A stretch of 34,630 nt of DNA from Clostridia bacterium (GTDB taxonomy: Bacteria > Bacillota > Clostridia > Oscillospirales > CAG-272): positions 70,202-104,831 of the forward strand of contig JAFWXZ010000070.1 of assembly GCA_017522795.1 (NCBI GenBank). The letters are read 5' to 3'. Made by a program: the position numbers and the translations under genes. This document shows, piece after piece, positions 22,710 through 30,865 of the stretch. How positions within the stretch are numbered: the stretch's first letter is position 1; every line of letters starts with the position of its first letter. Below the pieces are notes generated by a model, which was given only the letters and a program-made list of their open reading frames with translations, did not search any database and was not told the origin of the DNA.

Positions 22710-24812
22710 ATGAAGAAGAAAAAGGATTTTACTAAATTTACGAAAAGAAACACTCATAAGCGCAGATCAAAGGAGCAGGCGAGAGCCGCTCTTATGAAGG
22801 CTGTGCGCGAGGTGGGGGTTGACCCCTCGGTCGCGAAAATCAGCTCGGGCGCTATATTGAGCTATTCCGACGAGGGCAGACGGGGAAGCATTACCGCCAC
22901 GGGCATTTATCAGGGCTCGAAAAACGGCTATGGCTTCGTTGCGCTCGAGGGGGAGAGCAGGGATGTTTTTATTCCCTCGGGCAACTCCCGCGGCGCGCTG
23001 GACGGTGACTACGTTGATATTGTCTACCGCAAATACAGAGATTATAACGGCGAGGAAAAGACCGAGGGCCGCGTGACTCGCATTTCTCAGATCGGCAGAA
23101 GAACGGTCATCGGCAGACTCTCGGAGGATATCCGTCGCCACGGCAGAAGATACTTCCGCGTGTTTTATATTGAGCCCGACGATCAAAGGCTGTCCTTTAC
23201 TCCCTACGTCAGCGATCTCGGCGGCGCCCGTCTCGGTGATAAGGTAGAGGCTCTTTTGCGCCGCGATGGAACCGACCGCCCCGACTGCGACATTATCCGT
23301 GTGTTTGGCAAGGACGGAACGAGGGCGGCAAGCTACGAGGCTATTCTTGCCGAGTGCGATATTATTACCGATTTCACTCCCGATGAGCTGGCGGCGGCTG
23401 ATTCTGCCGCGGCAGAGCAGCTTTCATACGAGGGCAGGGAGGATCTTACAAAAGAAACAATATTTACCATTGACGGCGAGGGGGCAAAGGATCTTGACGA
23501 CGCTATCTCTCTGCGCCGCCTGCCGGGCGGAAAATGGAAGCTCGGCGTGCATATTGCCGACGTCTCTCACTACGTCCGTGAGCGCACACCTCTTGACAGA
23601 TGCGTTATGGCGCGGGGCACAAGCGTGTATTTTATTGATAAGGTAGTTCCTATGCTGCCTCCCGCGCTCTCAAACGGCGCCTGCTCGCTGAACGCGGGCG
23701 AGGATAAGTATACGATCAGCGCCCATATTACTCTTGACGGTGAGGGAAATATTTTAGATTTGAAGCTCTCGCCGGCGGTCATTCGCAGCCGCGTGCGCGG
23801 AGTGTATTCGGAGGTAAATAAGCTCATGTCGGGAGAGGCAAACCCCGATATAAAGAAAAAATATGCGTCGGTTCTTCCTACGCTGACTAAAATGCGCGAG
23901 CTTTACGAGATACTCCTTGAAAAGAGTAAAAGGCGGGGCGCAATAGACTTTGATGCAGACGAGCCCGTGATTACTCTCGGTGCGGACGGTCTGCCACTGG
24001 ATATCGTCCGCCGTGAGCGGGGCTTATCCGAGCGGATAATTGAGCAGTTTATGCTTACCGCAAACGAGGCGGTGGCATCCTATCTTTACGGTATGGGAAT
24101 TCCTTGTGTTTACCGTATTCACGAGCCGCCGCCTGCGGATAACTACGCGGATTTTCTCTCATATCTTGAGAGCCTGGGCTTTGACGTGCGGAAGATGAGA
24201 AAGCAGGAGCCTACCTCGGCGGATCTTGCGGCGCTACTGAAGCTTGCCGAGCAGAAGGGACTTGCCGAGCCCGTGTCATATACGATGCTCAGGTCAATGT
24301 CAAAGGCGAAGTATTCCGAGCAAAAAATCGCGCATTTCGGACTTGGAATCGAGGATTATTGTCACTTTACCTCGCCCATCAGGCGTCTTTCCGATCTTGC
24401 CACCCATAGAATTATAAGGCGCACACTATTTGAAAACAAACGCCCCGAGTCTTATGTGTCCTACGCGCGCAGAGCGGCTGCCGCCGCCACCGAGGGCGAG
24501 ATAAGAGCCGTGACGGCAGAGCGTAGAATCGAGGATCTCTATAAGGTTATCTATATGCAGAGCCGCGTGGGAGAGAGCTTCACCGCCACCGTCAGCTCTA
24601 TTACCTCCTTCGGTATGTTTTGCACCCTTGATAACACCTGTGAGGGACTTGTTCCAATCAGCGAGCTTGACGGGGTGTATACCTTTGATGAGAGAAATCT
24701 CACCCTGCGCTCATCTCACCACATCTATCGTATAGCAGATAAAATCGAGGTCGTGCTTGAGGAGGCAAATATCACCCGCGGAAAGCTTCGTTTCTCGGTG
24801 AAAACCAACTAA
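22710..24812 (+). CDS. rnr: Ribonuclease R
   Basis: 700 residues from ATG 22710. ATG 22689 and GTG 22683 are in frame alternatives; GGGGA lies 10 nt before the chosen start and the Lys-rich N-terminus fits. Order of domains: a basic N-terminal segment (KKKKDFTKFTKRNTHKRRSK), cold-shock domains (GSITATGIYQGSKNGYGFV and the following 100 residues), the RNB exonuclease with FTIDGEGAKDLDDAISL (metal-binding Asp residues) and the GVHIADVSHYV motif, and a C-terminal S1 domain (GESFTATVSSITSFGMFCTL). It degrades structured RNA from the 3' end. smpB, often next to rnr, is absent here; the next gene is a CPBP protease. Confidence 0.95.
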   Translation: MKKKKDFTKFTKRNTHKRRSKEQARAALMKAVREVGVDPSVAKISSGAILSYSDEGRRGSITATGIYQGSKNGYGFVALEGESRDVFIPSGNSRGALDGDYVDIVYRKYRDYNGEEKTEGRVTRISQIGRRTVIGRLSEDIRRHGRRYFRVFYIEPDDQRLSFTPYVSDLGGARLGDKVEALLRRDGTDRPDCDIIRVFGKDGTRAASYEAILAECDIITDFTPDELAAADSAAAEQLSYEGREDLTKETIFTIDGEGAKDLDDAISLRRLPGGKWKLGVHIADVSHYVRERTPLDRCVMARGTSVYFIDKVVPMLPPALSNGACSLNAGEDKYTISAHITLDGEGNILDLKLSPAVIRSRVRGVYSEVNKLMSGEANPDIKKKYASVLPTLTKMRELYEILLEKSKRRGAIDFDADEPVITLGADGLPLDIVRRERGLSERIIEQFMLTANEAVASYLYGMGIPCVYRIHEPPPADNYADFLSYLESLGFDVRKMRKQEPTSADLAALLKLAEQKGLAEPVSYTMLRSMSKAKYSEQKIAHFGLGIEDYCHFTSPIRRLSDLATHRIIRRTLFENKRPESYVSYARRAAAAATEGEIRAVTAERRIEDLYKVIYMQSRVGESFTATVSSITSFGMFCTLDNTCEGLVPISELDGVYTFDERNLTLRSSHHIYRIADKIEVVLEEANITRGKLRFSVKTN

Positions 24813-24854
24813 ATGACAACTAAACTTTGTAAAATGTGAAGAAAGGAGAGAAAA

Positions 24855-25661
24855 ATGAGCAAAAGAATAAACATTTTGACGGCGTGTTATACGTTGTTTT
24901 TGGTGATGCTTTTTGGCTCGGCTACCTTCTCTGGCATTCTGTCCGAGGCGGTGTATTACCTTGCCTTTATCATACCGATCGCCATCGCGCTGATAAGCTG
25001 TCGCGGTGAAGAGAGCGATCCGAAGAAATATCTCACCATCGACGCAGACGGTATAAGGTTGTCCTGGCCCGTGGTATTTCCTACTATTTCGCTTACTATC
25101 CTGCTATCATACCTCACCTCTCTTCTAATTTTTGCTATAACCGGTCAAACTAACAACGTGGACCTTGGCGATTCCTATATCCTTGCCATGATCACCCATG
25201 CTCTTGTACCTGCAATATTTGAGGAGGCGCTGTTCAGATACGTTCCTATGCGCCTGCTCGCCCCCTATTCAAAGAGGGGAGCGATATTTATATCGGCATT
25301 CTTCTTTTCGCTGGTACATCTGGATCTTTTCACCATACCGTATGCATTTATCGGCGGCGTGATATTTATGGCGATAGACCTGGCAACCGAAAGCGTAATA
25401 CCATCGGTGGTTATCCACTTTATAAACAATGCCCTGTCTGTCAGTATGTTCTTCGCCCCCTATGAGCACGTAATGATTCTTACCTACATCTGGCTCGGTG
25501 TGCTCACTCTCGTGTCGGTGCTTGCCATTTTCAGAGAGCGAGAGACCTATGAGCTTGAATTGTTTATGTTGAATGAAAAGGGCGAGGGTGCCCGCTTTAC
25601 CGTAGGAATGCTTTTCTTTGCTCTTTTGACAATGACTGTTGCGGTGGTGAATCTGCTTTAA
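24855..25661 (+). CDS. CPBP family intramembrane metalloprotease
   Basis: 268 residues with about seven or eight membrane segments. The three CPBP (type II CAAX prenyl protease-like) motifs are present: EEALFR, FSLVHLD and HFINNALS, giving the Glu-Glu, His and His/Asn residues for zinc and catalysis in the membrane. Bacterial members act in processing or immunity of exported peptides, but the substrate here is unknown. AAAGGAG precedes the ATG by 6 nt. The stop is 9 nt before tadA, so the two are likely co-transcribed. Confidence 0.9.
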   Translation: MSKRINILTACYTLFLVMLFGSATFSGILSEAVYYLAFIIPIAIALISCRGEESDPKKYLTIDADGIRLSWPVVFPTISLTILLSYLTSLLIFAITGQTNNVDLGDSYILAMITHALVPAIFEEALFRYVPMRLLAPYSKRGAIFISAFFFSLVHLDLFTIPYAFIGGVIFMAIDLATESVIPSVVIHFINNALSVSMFFAPYEHVMILTYIWLGVLTLVSVLAIFRERETYELELFMLNEKGEGARFTVGMLFFALLTMTVAVVNLL

Positions 25662-25670
25662 GGAGATATT

Positions 25671-26150
25671 ATGGACAACGTTAATCTTACAGAGGACGAA
25701 AAATATATGGAGGAGGCAATAAGGCTGGCTCTTCTTGCCGCCGAGCGTGACGAGGTACCCGTCGGTGCCGTCTGCGTTCGCGTCGGTGAGATAATTTCAT
25801 CTGCATTCAACACCCGCGAGGAGTCGAAGTGCGCTACCCACCATGCAGAAATTCTGGCTATTGAGGCAGCCTGCCGCGCTCTCGGAGGTTGGCGACTTCC
25901 CGGGGTGACGCTTTACGTCACTATGGAGCCCTGCGTTATGTGCGCAGGTGCGATAATCAATTCAAGGATAGAACGGGTGGTCTTTGGCGCGAGAGATCAC
26001 CGCTTCGGCGCCTTCGGCTCCGCTCTTGATGTAAACGGGGCGGGGTTGAATCACAGACCCGAGGTGGTAGGCGGCGTCCTTGGCGACAGATGCGCCGAGA
26101 TACTCTCGTCCTACTTCAAGGCAAAGCGAAAGAAGCCTCAGGAGACTTAA
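25671..26150 (+). CDS. tadA: tRNA-specific adenosine deaminase
   Basis: 159 residues, normal for TadA. Zinc site and catalytic Glu: HAEILAIEAA (H and E) and PCVMCAGAI (two Cys). EVPVGAVCV and NTREESKCATHHAEI match the substrate pocket; DVNGAGLNHRPEV closes the core. TadA converts A34 of tRNA-Arg(ACG) to inosine. AAGGAG lies 6 nt upstream of the ATG. In many Bacillota tadA is followed by the SRP RNA gene and dnaX; here neither is seen. Confidence 0.95.
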   Translation: MDNVNLTEDEKYMEEAIRLALLAAERDEVPVGAVCVRVGEIISSAFNTREESKCATHHAEILAIEAACRALGGWRLPGVTLYVTMEPCVMCAGAIINSRIERVVFGARDHRFGAFGSALDVNGAGLNHRPEVVGGVLGDRCAEILSSYFKAKRKKPQET

Positions 26151-26163
26151 TTCGTGGACAAAT

Positions 26164-26192
26164 TTGCCATAAATGTCAAACAAAGGTATAAT
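26164..26192 (+). promoter_or_regulatory. Upstream promoter P1 of the acyl ligase gene
   Basis: TTGCCA (26164-26169), 17-nt spacer, TATAAT (26187-26192). Confidence 0.82.
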
Positions 26193-26206
26193 AAATCCTC
26201 ATTTGC

Positions 26207-26235
26207 TTGACAAAAAACCACATATGTGCTATCAT
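26207..26235 (+). promoter_or_regulatory. Downstream promoter P2 of the acyl ligase gene
   Basis: TTGACA (26207-26212), 17-nt spacer, TATCAT (26230-26235). It stands 43 bp after P1, so transcripts from P1 include P2. Confidence 0.85.
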
Positions 26236-26241
26236 TACTAT

Positions 26242-26391
26242 GTTTGGATGTTTTCTAAACGAATACTTTTGCGCGGGTTAATATAAGAGCTGCCGTAGCA
26301 CTTCCCGACATCCCCCGATCCTGGCGGGCTGCTATGCTGAACACTGTTTTAGTCGGTTGCAAAATTTTAAATGTGAAAGGTGCTTCAGAAA
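26242..26391 (+). promoter_or_regulatory. Structured 150-nt leader of the acyl ligase gene
   Basis: The transcript from P2 has about 150 nt before the ATG. An extended stem is visible: CGTAGCA / TGCTATG (26295-26301 region and 26331-26337 region) stacked on CCCG / CGGG, and TTTTGC (26266 on) can pair with GCAAAA (26358 on) to close the whole leader. No T-box, purine, SAM, THF or ZTP riboswitch signature was recognised, and it does not match SRP or 6S RNA. Its role is unknown. Confidence 0.45.
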
Positions 26392-28104
26392 ATGAAAGCA
26401 AAGGCATTAAGAGAAAAAAGAGAATTTCGCGACATTCGCGAGATGGTAGAGGACATTGGCGAGCGCTTCTGCGGTATGGTTGCATACCGTTATCGCGTTA
26501 AGCCCCACGACAAGGAGGTCGTAAAGATCACCTATGATCAGATGCGCGACCACGTTCGTGCCTTCGGTACCGAGCTTGTAGCCCGCGGCCTTCAGGGCAA
26601 GAAAATCTGCGTTATCGGTAAGCATACCTATCAGCTTATCCAGAGCTATTACGCTACTATGGCGATCGGCTCCGTTTGGGTTCCCCTCGATCGTGACTGG
26701 ACAAAGGAGGATCTGCTTGAGACCGTCAGAAGCGGTGAGTGCGATTACCTTATGTGCGACCTTGACATCAGAGAAAAGTGCGAGTACATCACCACCGAGC
26801 TTGGTATGCCTGCTCCCCTCTTCCTTAATGGCGACGGCGAGGACAGCCTTGTAGCCTGGCGCGAGGCGGGTGCAAAGAAGTTTGCAGAGAATCCTTCTCT
26901 CTACTACGATGCTCCCATCGATCCCGATGCGCTTGCAGAGCTTGTGTTCACCTCTGGTACCACAGGTCAGGGTAAGGGCGTTATGCTCTCCCAGCGCAAC
27001 TTTATGTCCGACCTCTCGGACGTTATCCCTTTCATCGACTTCTCGACCAGATGTATGAACGTGCTTCCTCCCCATCACACCTATGGCTCGTCCGTTTCTA
27101 TCTTCGGACAGAACTCTATCGGCTGTGACGTTTACATCTCCTCGGGTGTTAAGTACATTCTCAAGGAGCTTCAGGAGCATAAGCCCGGTCACCTTGTTGC
27201 AGTTCCCCTCTATGTTGAGACCTTCTACAGAAGAATTCTCAAGGGCATTGACGAGAAGGGCAAGTTTGTTGCCGCTCTTGTAAAGGGACTTATCAAGCTC
27301 AATAAGAGCTGCCATAAGATCGGTCTCAAGCCCTTCGATAAGCTCTTCAAGAAGATGATCCTCTCCAACTTCGGCGGCGAGCTTAATATGATCATCTCCG
27401 GCGGCGCTCCTCTCAATCAGGAGATGGCAGAGCTCTTTGACGGTCTTGGCGTTAAGGTTCTTAACGGCTACGGCATCACCGAGTGCGCTCCCATTATCGC
27501 CGTAAATCACAACAATTACATCGTTCCCAAGAGCGTTGGACCCGTTCTTCCCATCGTTGATTGCCGTATTGCAGATGCAGACGACTCCGGCGAGGGCGAG
27601 ATTCAGGTTAAGGGCCCCAATATTATGATCGGCTACTATAAGAATGACGAGGCAAATGCCGAGGCATTCACCGAGGACGGCTACTTCCGTACAGGTGACG
27701 CAGGCCGTATGGTTATTACCAAGGAGGGTGACCGCATCCTCTATATCACGGGTAGATTCAAGAACATCATCATTCTCTCCAACGGTAAGAACGTTTATCC
27801 CGAGGAGATCGAGGATGCTCTCAGTGCAACTCCAGGCCTCGTTGATATCGTAGTTTACGAGGGTAAGAGTCGCCGTGGCATCGCCTTCAACACCATCGTT
27901 GCTGAGATCTATCCCGACAAGGTAGTTCTTGATGAAAAGGGCATCACCGACCCGAAGGCATACTTCCAGAAGTTTGTCAACGAGTACAACAAGACCGCCG
28001 TTCCCTATAAGAAGGTGGGACTCGTAAAGGTTCGTGAGGAGGAGTTCCCCAAGAACACTCTCCGTAAGATTTTGAGGAGAAAGATGGATATGACCATCGA
28101 CTAA
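26392..28104 (+). CDS. AMP-binding acyl-CoA/acyl-ACP ligase
   Basis: 570 residues from ATG 26392, with AAAGG 11 nt upstream; a GTG four codons earlier lacks a site. The ANL superfamily motifs are intact: FTSGTTGQGKGVMLSQ (P-loop), NGYGITECAP (A5), YFRTGD (A7), YITGRFKNIIILSNGKNVYPEEIED (hinge), and a C-terminal lysine in FPKNTLRKILRR. It is nearest to long-chain fatty acid ligases (FadD type), which adenylate a fatty acid and transfer it to CoA or to ACP. Codon choice is strongly biased (for example AAG, GTT, CTC, CGC/CGT), and two promoters precede it, so it is probably highly expressed. It forms a single-gene unit bounded by its own terminator. Confidence 0.9.
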   Translation: MKAKALREKREFRDIREMVEDIGERFCGMVAYRYRVKPHDKEVVKITYDQMRDHVRAFGTELVARGLQGKKICVIGKHTYQLIQSYYATMAIGSVWVPLDRDWTKEDLLETVRSGECDYLMCDLDIREKCEYITTELGMPAPLFLNGDGEDSLVAWREAGAKKFAENPSLYYDAPIDPDALAELVFTSGTTGQGKGVMLSQRNFMSDLSDVIPFIDFSTRCMNVLPPHHTYGSSVSIFGQNSIGCDVYISSGVKYILKELQEHKPGHLVAVPLYVETFYRRILKGIDEKGKFVAALVKGLIKLNKSCHKIGLKPFDKLFKKMILSNFGGELNMIISGGAPLNQEMAELFDGLGVKVLNGYGITECAPIIAVNHNNYIVPKSVGPVLPIVDCRIADADDSGEGEIQVKGPNIMIGYYKNDEANAEAFTEDGYFRTGDAGRMVITKEGDRILYITGRFKNIIILSNGKNVYPEEIEDALSATPGLVDIVVYEGKSRRGIAFNTIVAEIYPDKVVLDEKGITDPKAYFQKFVNEYNKTAVPYKKVGLVKVREEEFPKNTLRKILRRKMDMTID

Positions 28105-28114
28105 GTTTTATAGT

Positions 28115-28565
28115 GTAAAAATCGGCTAAAAAAGTCGTTCGCTCCCACTCGCAGTAGTTTTCTACAGCTTCGGGTCGCGAACGGCTTTTTTATCTCAATT
28201 TTTCCTACTCTAAAACCCGTGCTGTTTTACAAGTGGCTATTTTTCCTCGTTTTTTCCTATCTCAAAAGCGGGCATTTGAAACGTAAAATCGGCTAAAAGT
28301 CGTTCGCTCCCACTCGCCTATTTAAGCCTTCCCTGTTGGGGTAGCGAAGCGTCTCCGAGGTATTGAATTACAGTCCGGTGGACTGTCAGACCCGAGGAGT
28401 GACCGAGCCGCAGCGAGACGGGGGACCACCTTTGGTGGTGGATGAGGTGCTTCGGGTCGCGAGCGGCTTTTTTATCTCAATTTTTCCTACTCTAAAACCG
28501 CAAGGGTTCCTTGTGATCGGCGATTTTTCCTCGTTTTTTCCTATCTCAAAAGCGCGCCTTGAATG
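28115..28565. repeat. Duplicated terminator unit with a 145-nt insert
   Basis: Two tandem units, 28115-28282 and 28283-28565. Both start GTAAAA(A)TCGGCTAAAA, continue GTCGTTCGCTCCCACTCGC, then CTTCGGGTCGCGA(A/G)CGGC with TTTTTTATCTC, and end TTTTTCCTCGTTTTTTCC. In unit 2 the terminator loop is replaced by about 145 nt (28318-28448) that is GC-rich and has its own hairpins (CAGTCC-GGT-GGACTG, ACCACC-TTT-GGTGGT). No gene is seen; frame 28363-28644 crosses the hairpins and is not supported. Confidence 0.8.
28127..28192 (+). terminator. Terminator of the acyl ligase gene
   Basis: Stem AAGTCGTTCGC / GCGAACGGCTT (28132-28142 and 28177-28187) with flanking A and T runs and one G-U pair, closing a 34-nt loop with inner GTAG-TTTT-CTAC; then TTTTTATC. 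Its stem recurs at 28298 and 28460 (next entry). Confidence 0.85.
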
Positions 28566-28694
28566 TAAAAAGCAAAATCATTATCACACAAACAAGGCCG
28601 AGCACTTCGCTCGGTATTATTTAATTAATAAAGCAAAAGAATAAAAAACATAAGATAATAAAATAACATCTCCCAAAAAGCTAACAAAAAACAC
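28566..28694. other. Short intergenic tract before the citrate operon
   Basis: Contains one hairpin, CCGAGC-ACTTC-GCTCGG (28598-28614), with a weak T-rich tail, then AT-rich DNA up to the promoter. Nothing else seen. Confidence 0.5.
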
Positions 28695-28723
28695 TTGACA
28701 AGCAGAGATTCATATAGTATAAT
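28695..28723 (+). promoter_or_regulatory. Consensus promoter of the citrate operon
   Basis: TTGACA (28695-28700), 17-nt spacer, TATAAT (28718-28723): perfect match. The leader from about 28730 is 95 nt. Confidence 0.94.
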
Positions 28724-28738
28724 AAACACAAAAGTAAA

Positions 28739-28756
28739 TTGTATACAAGTATACAA
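28739..28756. promoter_or_regulatory. GntR-type operator
   Basis: TTGTATACAAGTATACAA. The first ten bases are a perfect palindrome (TTGTATACAA) and the overlapping second box AAGTATACAA differs at one base. TTGTATACAA-like palindromes are typical operators of FCD/FadR-subfamily GntR regulators. It begins 15 nt after the -10 box, where a bound protein would block transcription. The likely binder is the GntR protein encoded at 30202-30861 in the same operon. Confidence 0.75.
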
Positions 28757-28778
28757 AATCACCCAATGCGCAACAAGT

Positions 28779-28798
28779 CAGCGGACAGAGGTCCGCTG
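28779..28798 (+). promoter_or_regulatory. Leader hairpin before the citrate synthase gene
   Basis: Stem CAGCGGAC / GTCCGCTG, 8 bp, loop AGAG, between the operator and the ribosome site (AGAGAGGGA). No U tract follows, so it is more likely to stabilise the mRNA than to terminate it. Confidence 0.5.
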
Positions 28799-28824
28799 TT
28801 CTGTGAGGGAAGAGAGGGAAAACT

Positions 28825-30201
28825 ATGTTAAACAAAAACCGACACACAAATCTGCTTGAGCAGTCGCAGTACAAATACTCGCTGCAGGACGTTGACGAGC
28901 CCAATCTCTATCGGGAGATATATCCTTACGACGAGATACCAAAGGTTGCCTTCAACCACCGCCGCGTGCCCCTCTGTATGCCTGAGGAAATATGGATAAC
29001 CGACACCACCTTCCGTGACGGACAGCAATCCCGCGCGCCCTATACAGCCGATCAGATCGTGGATCTTTATAAAATGCTTCACCGTCTTGGCGGACCGAAG
29101 GGTATTATTCGTCAGTCGGAGTTCTTTGTATATACGAAAAAGGACAGAGAGGCGCTGCTGCGCTGTATGGATCTCGGATATAGATTCCCCGAGGTCACCA
29201 CTTGGATCAGGGCAAAGAAAGAGGACTTTATGCTTGTTCGCGATCTGGGTATAAAAGAAACGGGAATCCTGGTTTCCTGCTCGGATTACCATATATTTAA
29301 GAAGCTGGGGCTTTCGCGCGGCGAGGCTCTCGACCATTATCTTGGCGTTGTAAAGCGCGCATTTGACGCAGGCATTCGCCCGAGATGTCATCTCGAGGAT
29401 ATCACGCGCGCCGATTTTTACGGTTTCGTAGTTCCTTTTGTAAACGCTCTGCACGATTTGTCCGACGAGGCAGGCATTCCCGTGAAGATCAGAATGTGCG
29501 ATACCTTAGGCTATGGCGTTTCCTATCCGGGTGTTGCCCTGCCGAGAAGCGTGCCCGGAATCGTCTACGGCTTGCACCATTACGCCGACGTTTCCTCGGA
29601 TATGCTTGAATGGCACGGACACAACGACTTTTACCACGGTGTCACAAACGCGGTCAACGCCTGGCTTTACGGAGCGTCGGGTGTAAACTGCTCGTTGCTC
29701 GGCATAGGTGAGAGAACGGGCAATATTCCTACCGAGGCTATGGTTATGGAGTATGCCGCAATACGCGGTACTACCGACGGAATGGACACCACCGTTATCA
29801 CCGAGATCGCCGAGTACTTTAAAAACGAGCTCGGTTATAATATCCCCCCTATGACTCCCTTCGTAGGCTCTGCGTTTAATCTCACCCGCGCGGGTATTCA
29901 CGCCGACGGAATTATGAAGGACACCGAGATATATAACATTTTTGACACCGATAAAATACTTAATCGCTCTGCCGAGGTAGCTATCTCCAACACCTCCGGC
30001 ACGGCGGGCATAGCTTATTGGATAAACAAGCATCTCGGTCTTGAGGGAGATGAGGCTTTTACAAAGCAGTCTCCTCTCGTAATAGCCGTCAAGGATGAGA
30101 TAGACAGTCTTTACGAGGACGGCAGAACCACCTTAATGGGAAATGACGAGCTGTTTGAAATTATAGACCGCCTTTCCGAGAAAAATAAGGAGAAAAAGTA
30201 A
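28825..30201 (+). CDS. (Re)-citrate synthase, isopropylmalate/homocitrate synthase family
   Basis: 458 residues. The HMGL-like TIM barrel is shown by ITDTTFRDGQQSRAPY near residue 60 (metal and acyl-CoA site), RCHLEDITRADFYGF, KIRMCDTLGYG and EWHGHNDFYHGVTNAVNAW (two metal-binding His). The leucine-sensing domain of LeuA (IPMS) is absent, and the last 100 residues differ. Members of this family in clostridia such as C. kluyveri make citrate from acetyl-CoA and oxaloacetate with Re-face stereochemistry; in C. acetobutylicum the same gene is followed by aconitase and isocitrate dehydrogenase. The same order here, with no ordinary citrate synthase visible, makes that call much better than homocitrate or isopropylmalate synthase. 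First gene of the operon. Confidence 0.85.
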   Translation: MLNKNRHTNLLEQSQYKYSLQDVDEPNLYREIYPYDEIPKVAFNHRRVPLCMPEEIWITDTTFRDGQQSRAPYTADQIVDLYKMLHRLGGPKGIIRQSEFFVYTKKDREALLRCMDLGYRFPEVTTWIRAKKEDFMLVRDLGIKETGILVSCSDYHIFKKLGLSRGEALDHYLGVVKRAFDAGIRPRCHLEDITRADFYGFVVPFVNALHDLSDEAGIPVKIRMCDTLGYGVSYPGVALPRSVPGIVYGLHHYADVSSDMLEWHGHNDFYHGVTNAVNAWLYGASGVNCSLLGIGERTGNIPTEAMVMEYAAIRGTTDGMDTTVITEIAEYFKNELGYNIPPMTPFVGSAFNLTRAGIHADGIMKDTEIYNIFDTDKILNRSAEVAISNTSGTAGIAYWINKHLGLEGDEAFTKQSPLVIAVKDEIDSLYEDGRTTLMGNDELFEIIDRLSEKNKEKK

Positions 30202-30861
30202 ATGATAGTTGACAAAAATTCAAAATCTCTTGAGGAAAACGTTTTCTTAACCTTAGAGGACGAGATTTTATCGGGAAAGCTGAAACGTGGGGAAATTCTC
30301 ACCGAGACAACTCTTTCGTCAAGACTCGGAGTCAGCAGAACGCCTCTTCGCGGTGCGCTGCATCGTCTTTTTGAGGAGGGGCTTATCGATATCACCCCCA
30401 ATCGCAGCGCGGTGGTTGTGGGAATCGGGCGCGAGGAGTTGGTCGATATTTATAAAATGAGAATACGACTTGAGGGGCTTGCCTCTGCCGAGGCTGCCGG
30501 GAGAATTAGCGATGCCGATAAAAAAAGGCTTTCGGAAATCGTAGAGCTGTGCGATTTTTATATCGGAAAGCGTGACGCCGAGAAGCTAAAGGAGCTTGAC
30601 TCCGAGTTCCACGGCATAATTTACAGAGCATCGGGCAACCGTCTGCTGAACAAGACTCTCTCGGAGCTTCACAGAAATATTCATTTTTACAGAAAACGCT
30701 CGCTTGCGGTGGCGGATAGACTTGAAAGATCTGCCGAGGAGCATAAGCAGATACTTTCCGCCATAGAGCGCGGCGATGCCAAATTGGCAGACAGACTCAC
30801 CTCGGCTCACGTTGAGGCGGCGCTGAATAACCTGCTTACCGTCAGCGATATAGAGAATTAA
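30202..30861 (+). CDS. GntR family transcriptional regulator, FCD subfamily
   Basis: 219 residues. The N-terminal winged helix is ILSGKLKRGEILTETTLSSRLGVSRTPLRGALHRL, with the recognition helix at SRTPLRGAL. The C-terminal FCD ligand domain shows YKMRIRLEGLASAEA, DSEFHGIIYRASGN and EEHKQILSAIERGD, in which the Asp and the three His residues bind a metal and a carboxylate ligand. TAAATG: the ATG touches the citrate synthase stop, and AAGGAG lies 11 nt before it. The ligand could be an operon metabolite such as citrate or 2-oxoglutarate (inference). Its likely site is the tandem TTGTATACAA motif near the promoter, so it should regulate its own operon. Confidence 0.92.
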   Translation: MIVDKNSKSLEENVFLTLEDEILSGKLKRGEILTETTLSSRLGVSRTPLRGALHRLFEEGLIDITPNRSAVVVGIGREELVDIYKMRIRLEGLASAEAAGRISDADKKRLSEIVELCDFYIGKRDAEKLKELDSEFHGIIYRASGNRLLNKTLSELHRNIHFYRKRSLAVADRLERSAEEHKQILSAIERGDAKLADRLTSAHVEAALNNLLTVSDIEN

Positions 30862-30865
30862 TAAT

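Noticed and set aside
26242-26391. SRP RNA, 6S RNA or T-box leader
   Set aside because: tadA is upstream, where SRP RNA often follows, but the GGTCAGG/GGAAGG loop of SRP RNA is absent, as are the T-box AGGGTGGAACC motif and a 6S-type bubble.
26407-27510. 367-codon frame antisense to the acyl ligase gene
   Set aside because: Strong codon bias of the true gene leaves few stops on the other strand. The sense frame has all ANL motifs.
28363-28644. 93-codon frame in the duplicated terminator region
   Set aside because: It crosses two terminator arms and several hairpins, with no ribosome site.
28825-30201. 2-isopropylmalate or homocitrate synthase
   Set aside because: No leucine regulatory domain and no leu or lys genes nearby; aconitase and isocitrate dehydrogenase in the same operon fit (Re)-citrate synthase better.
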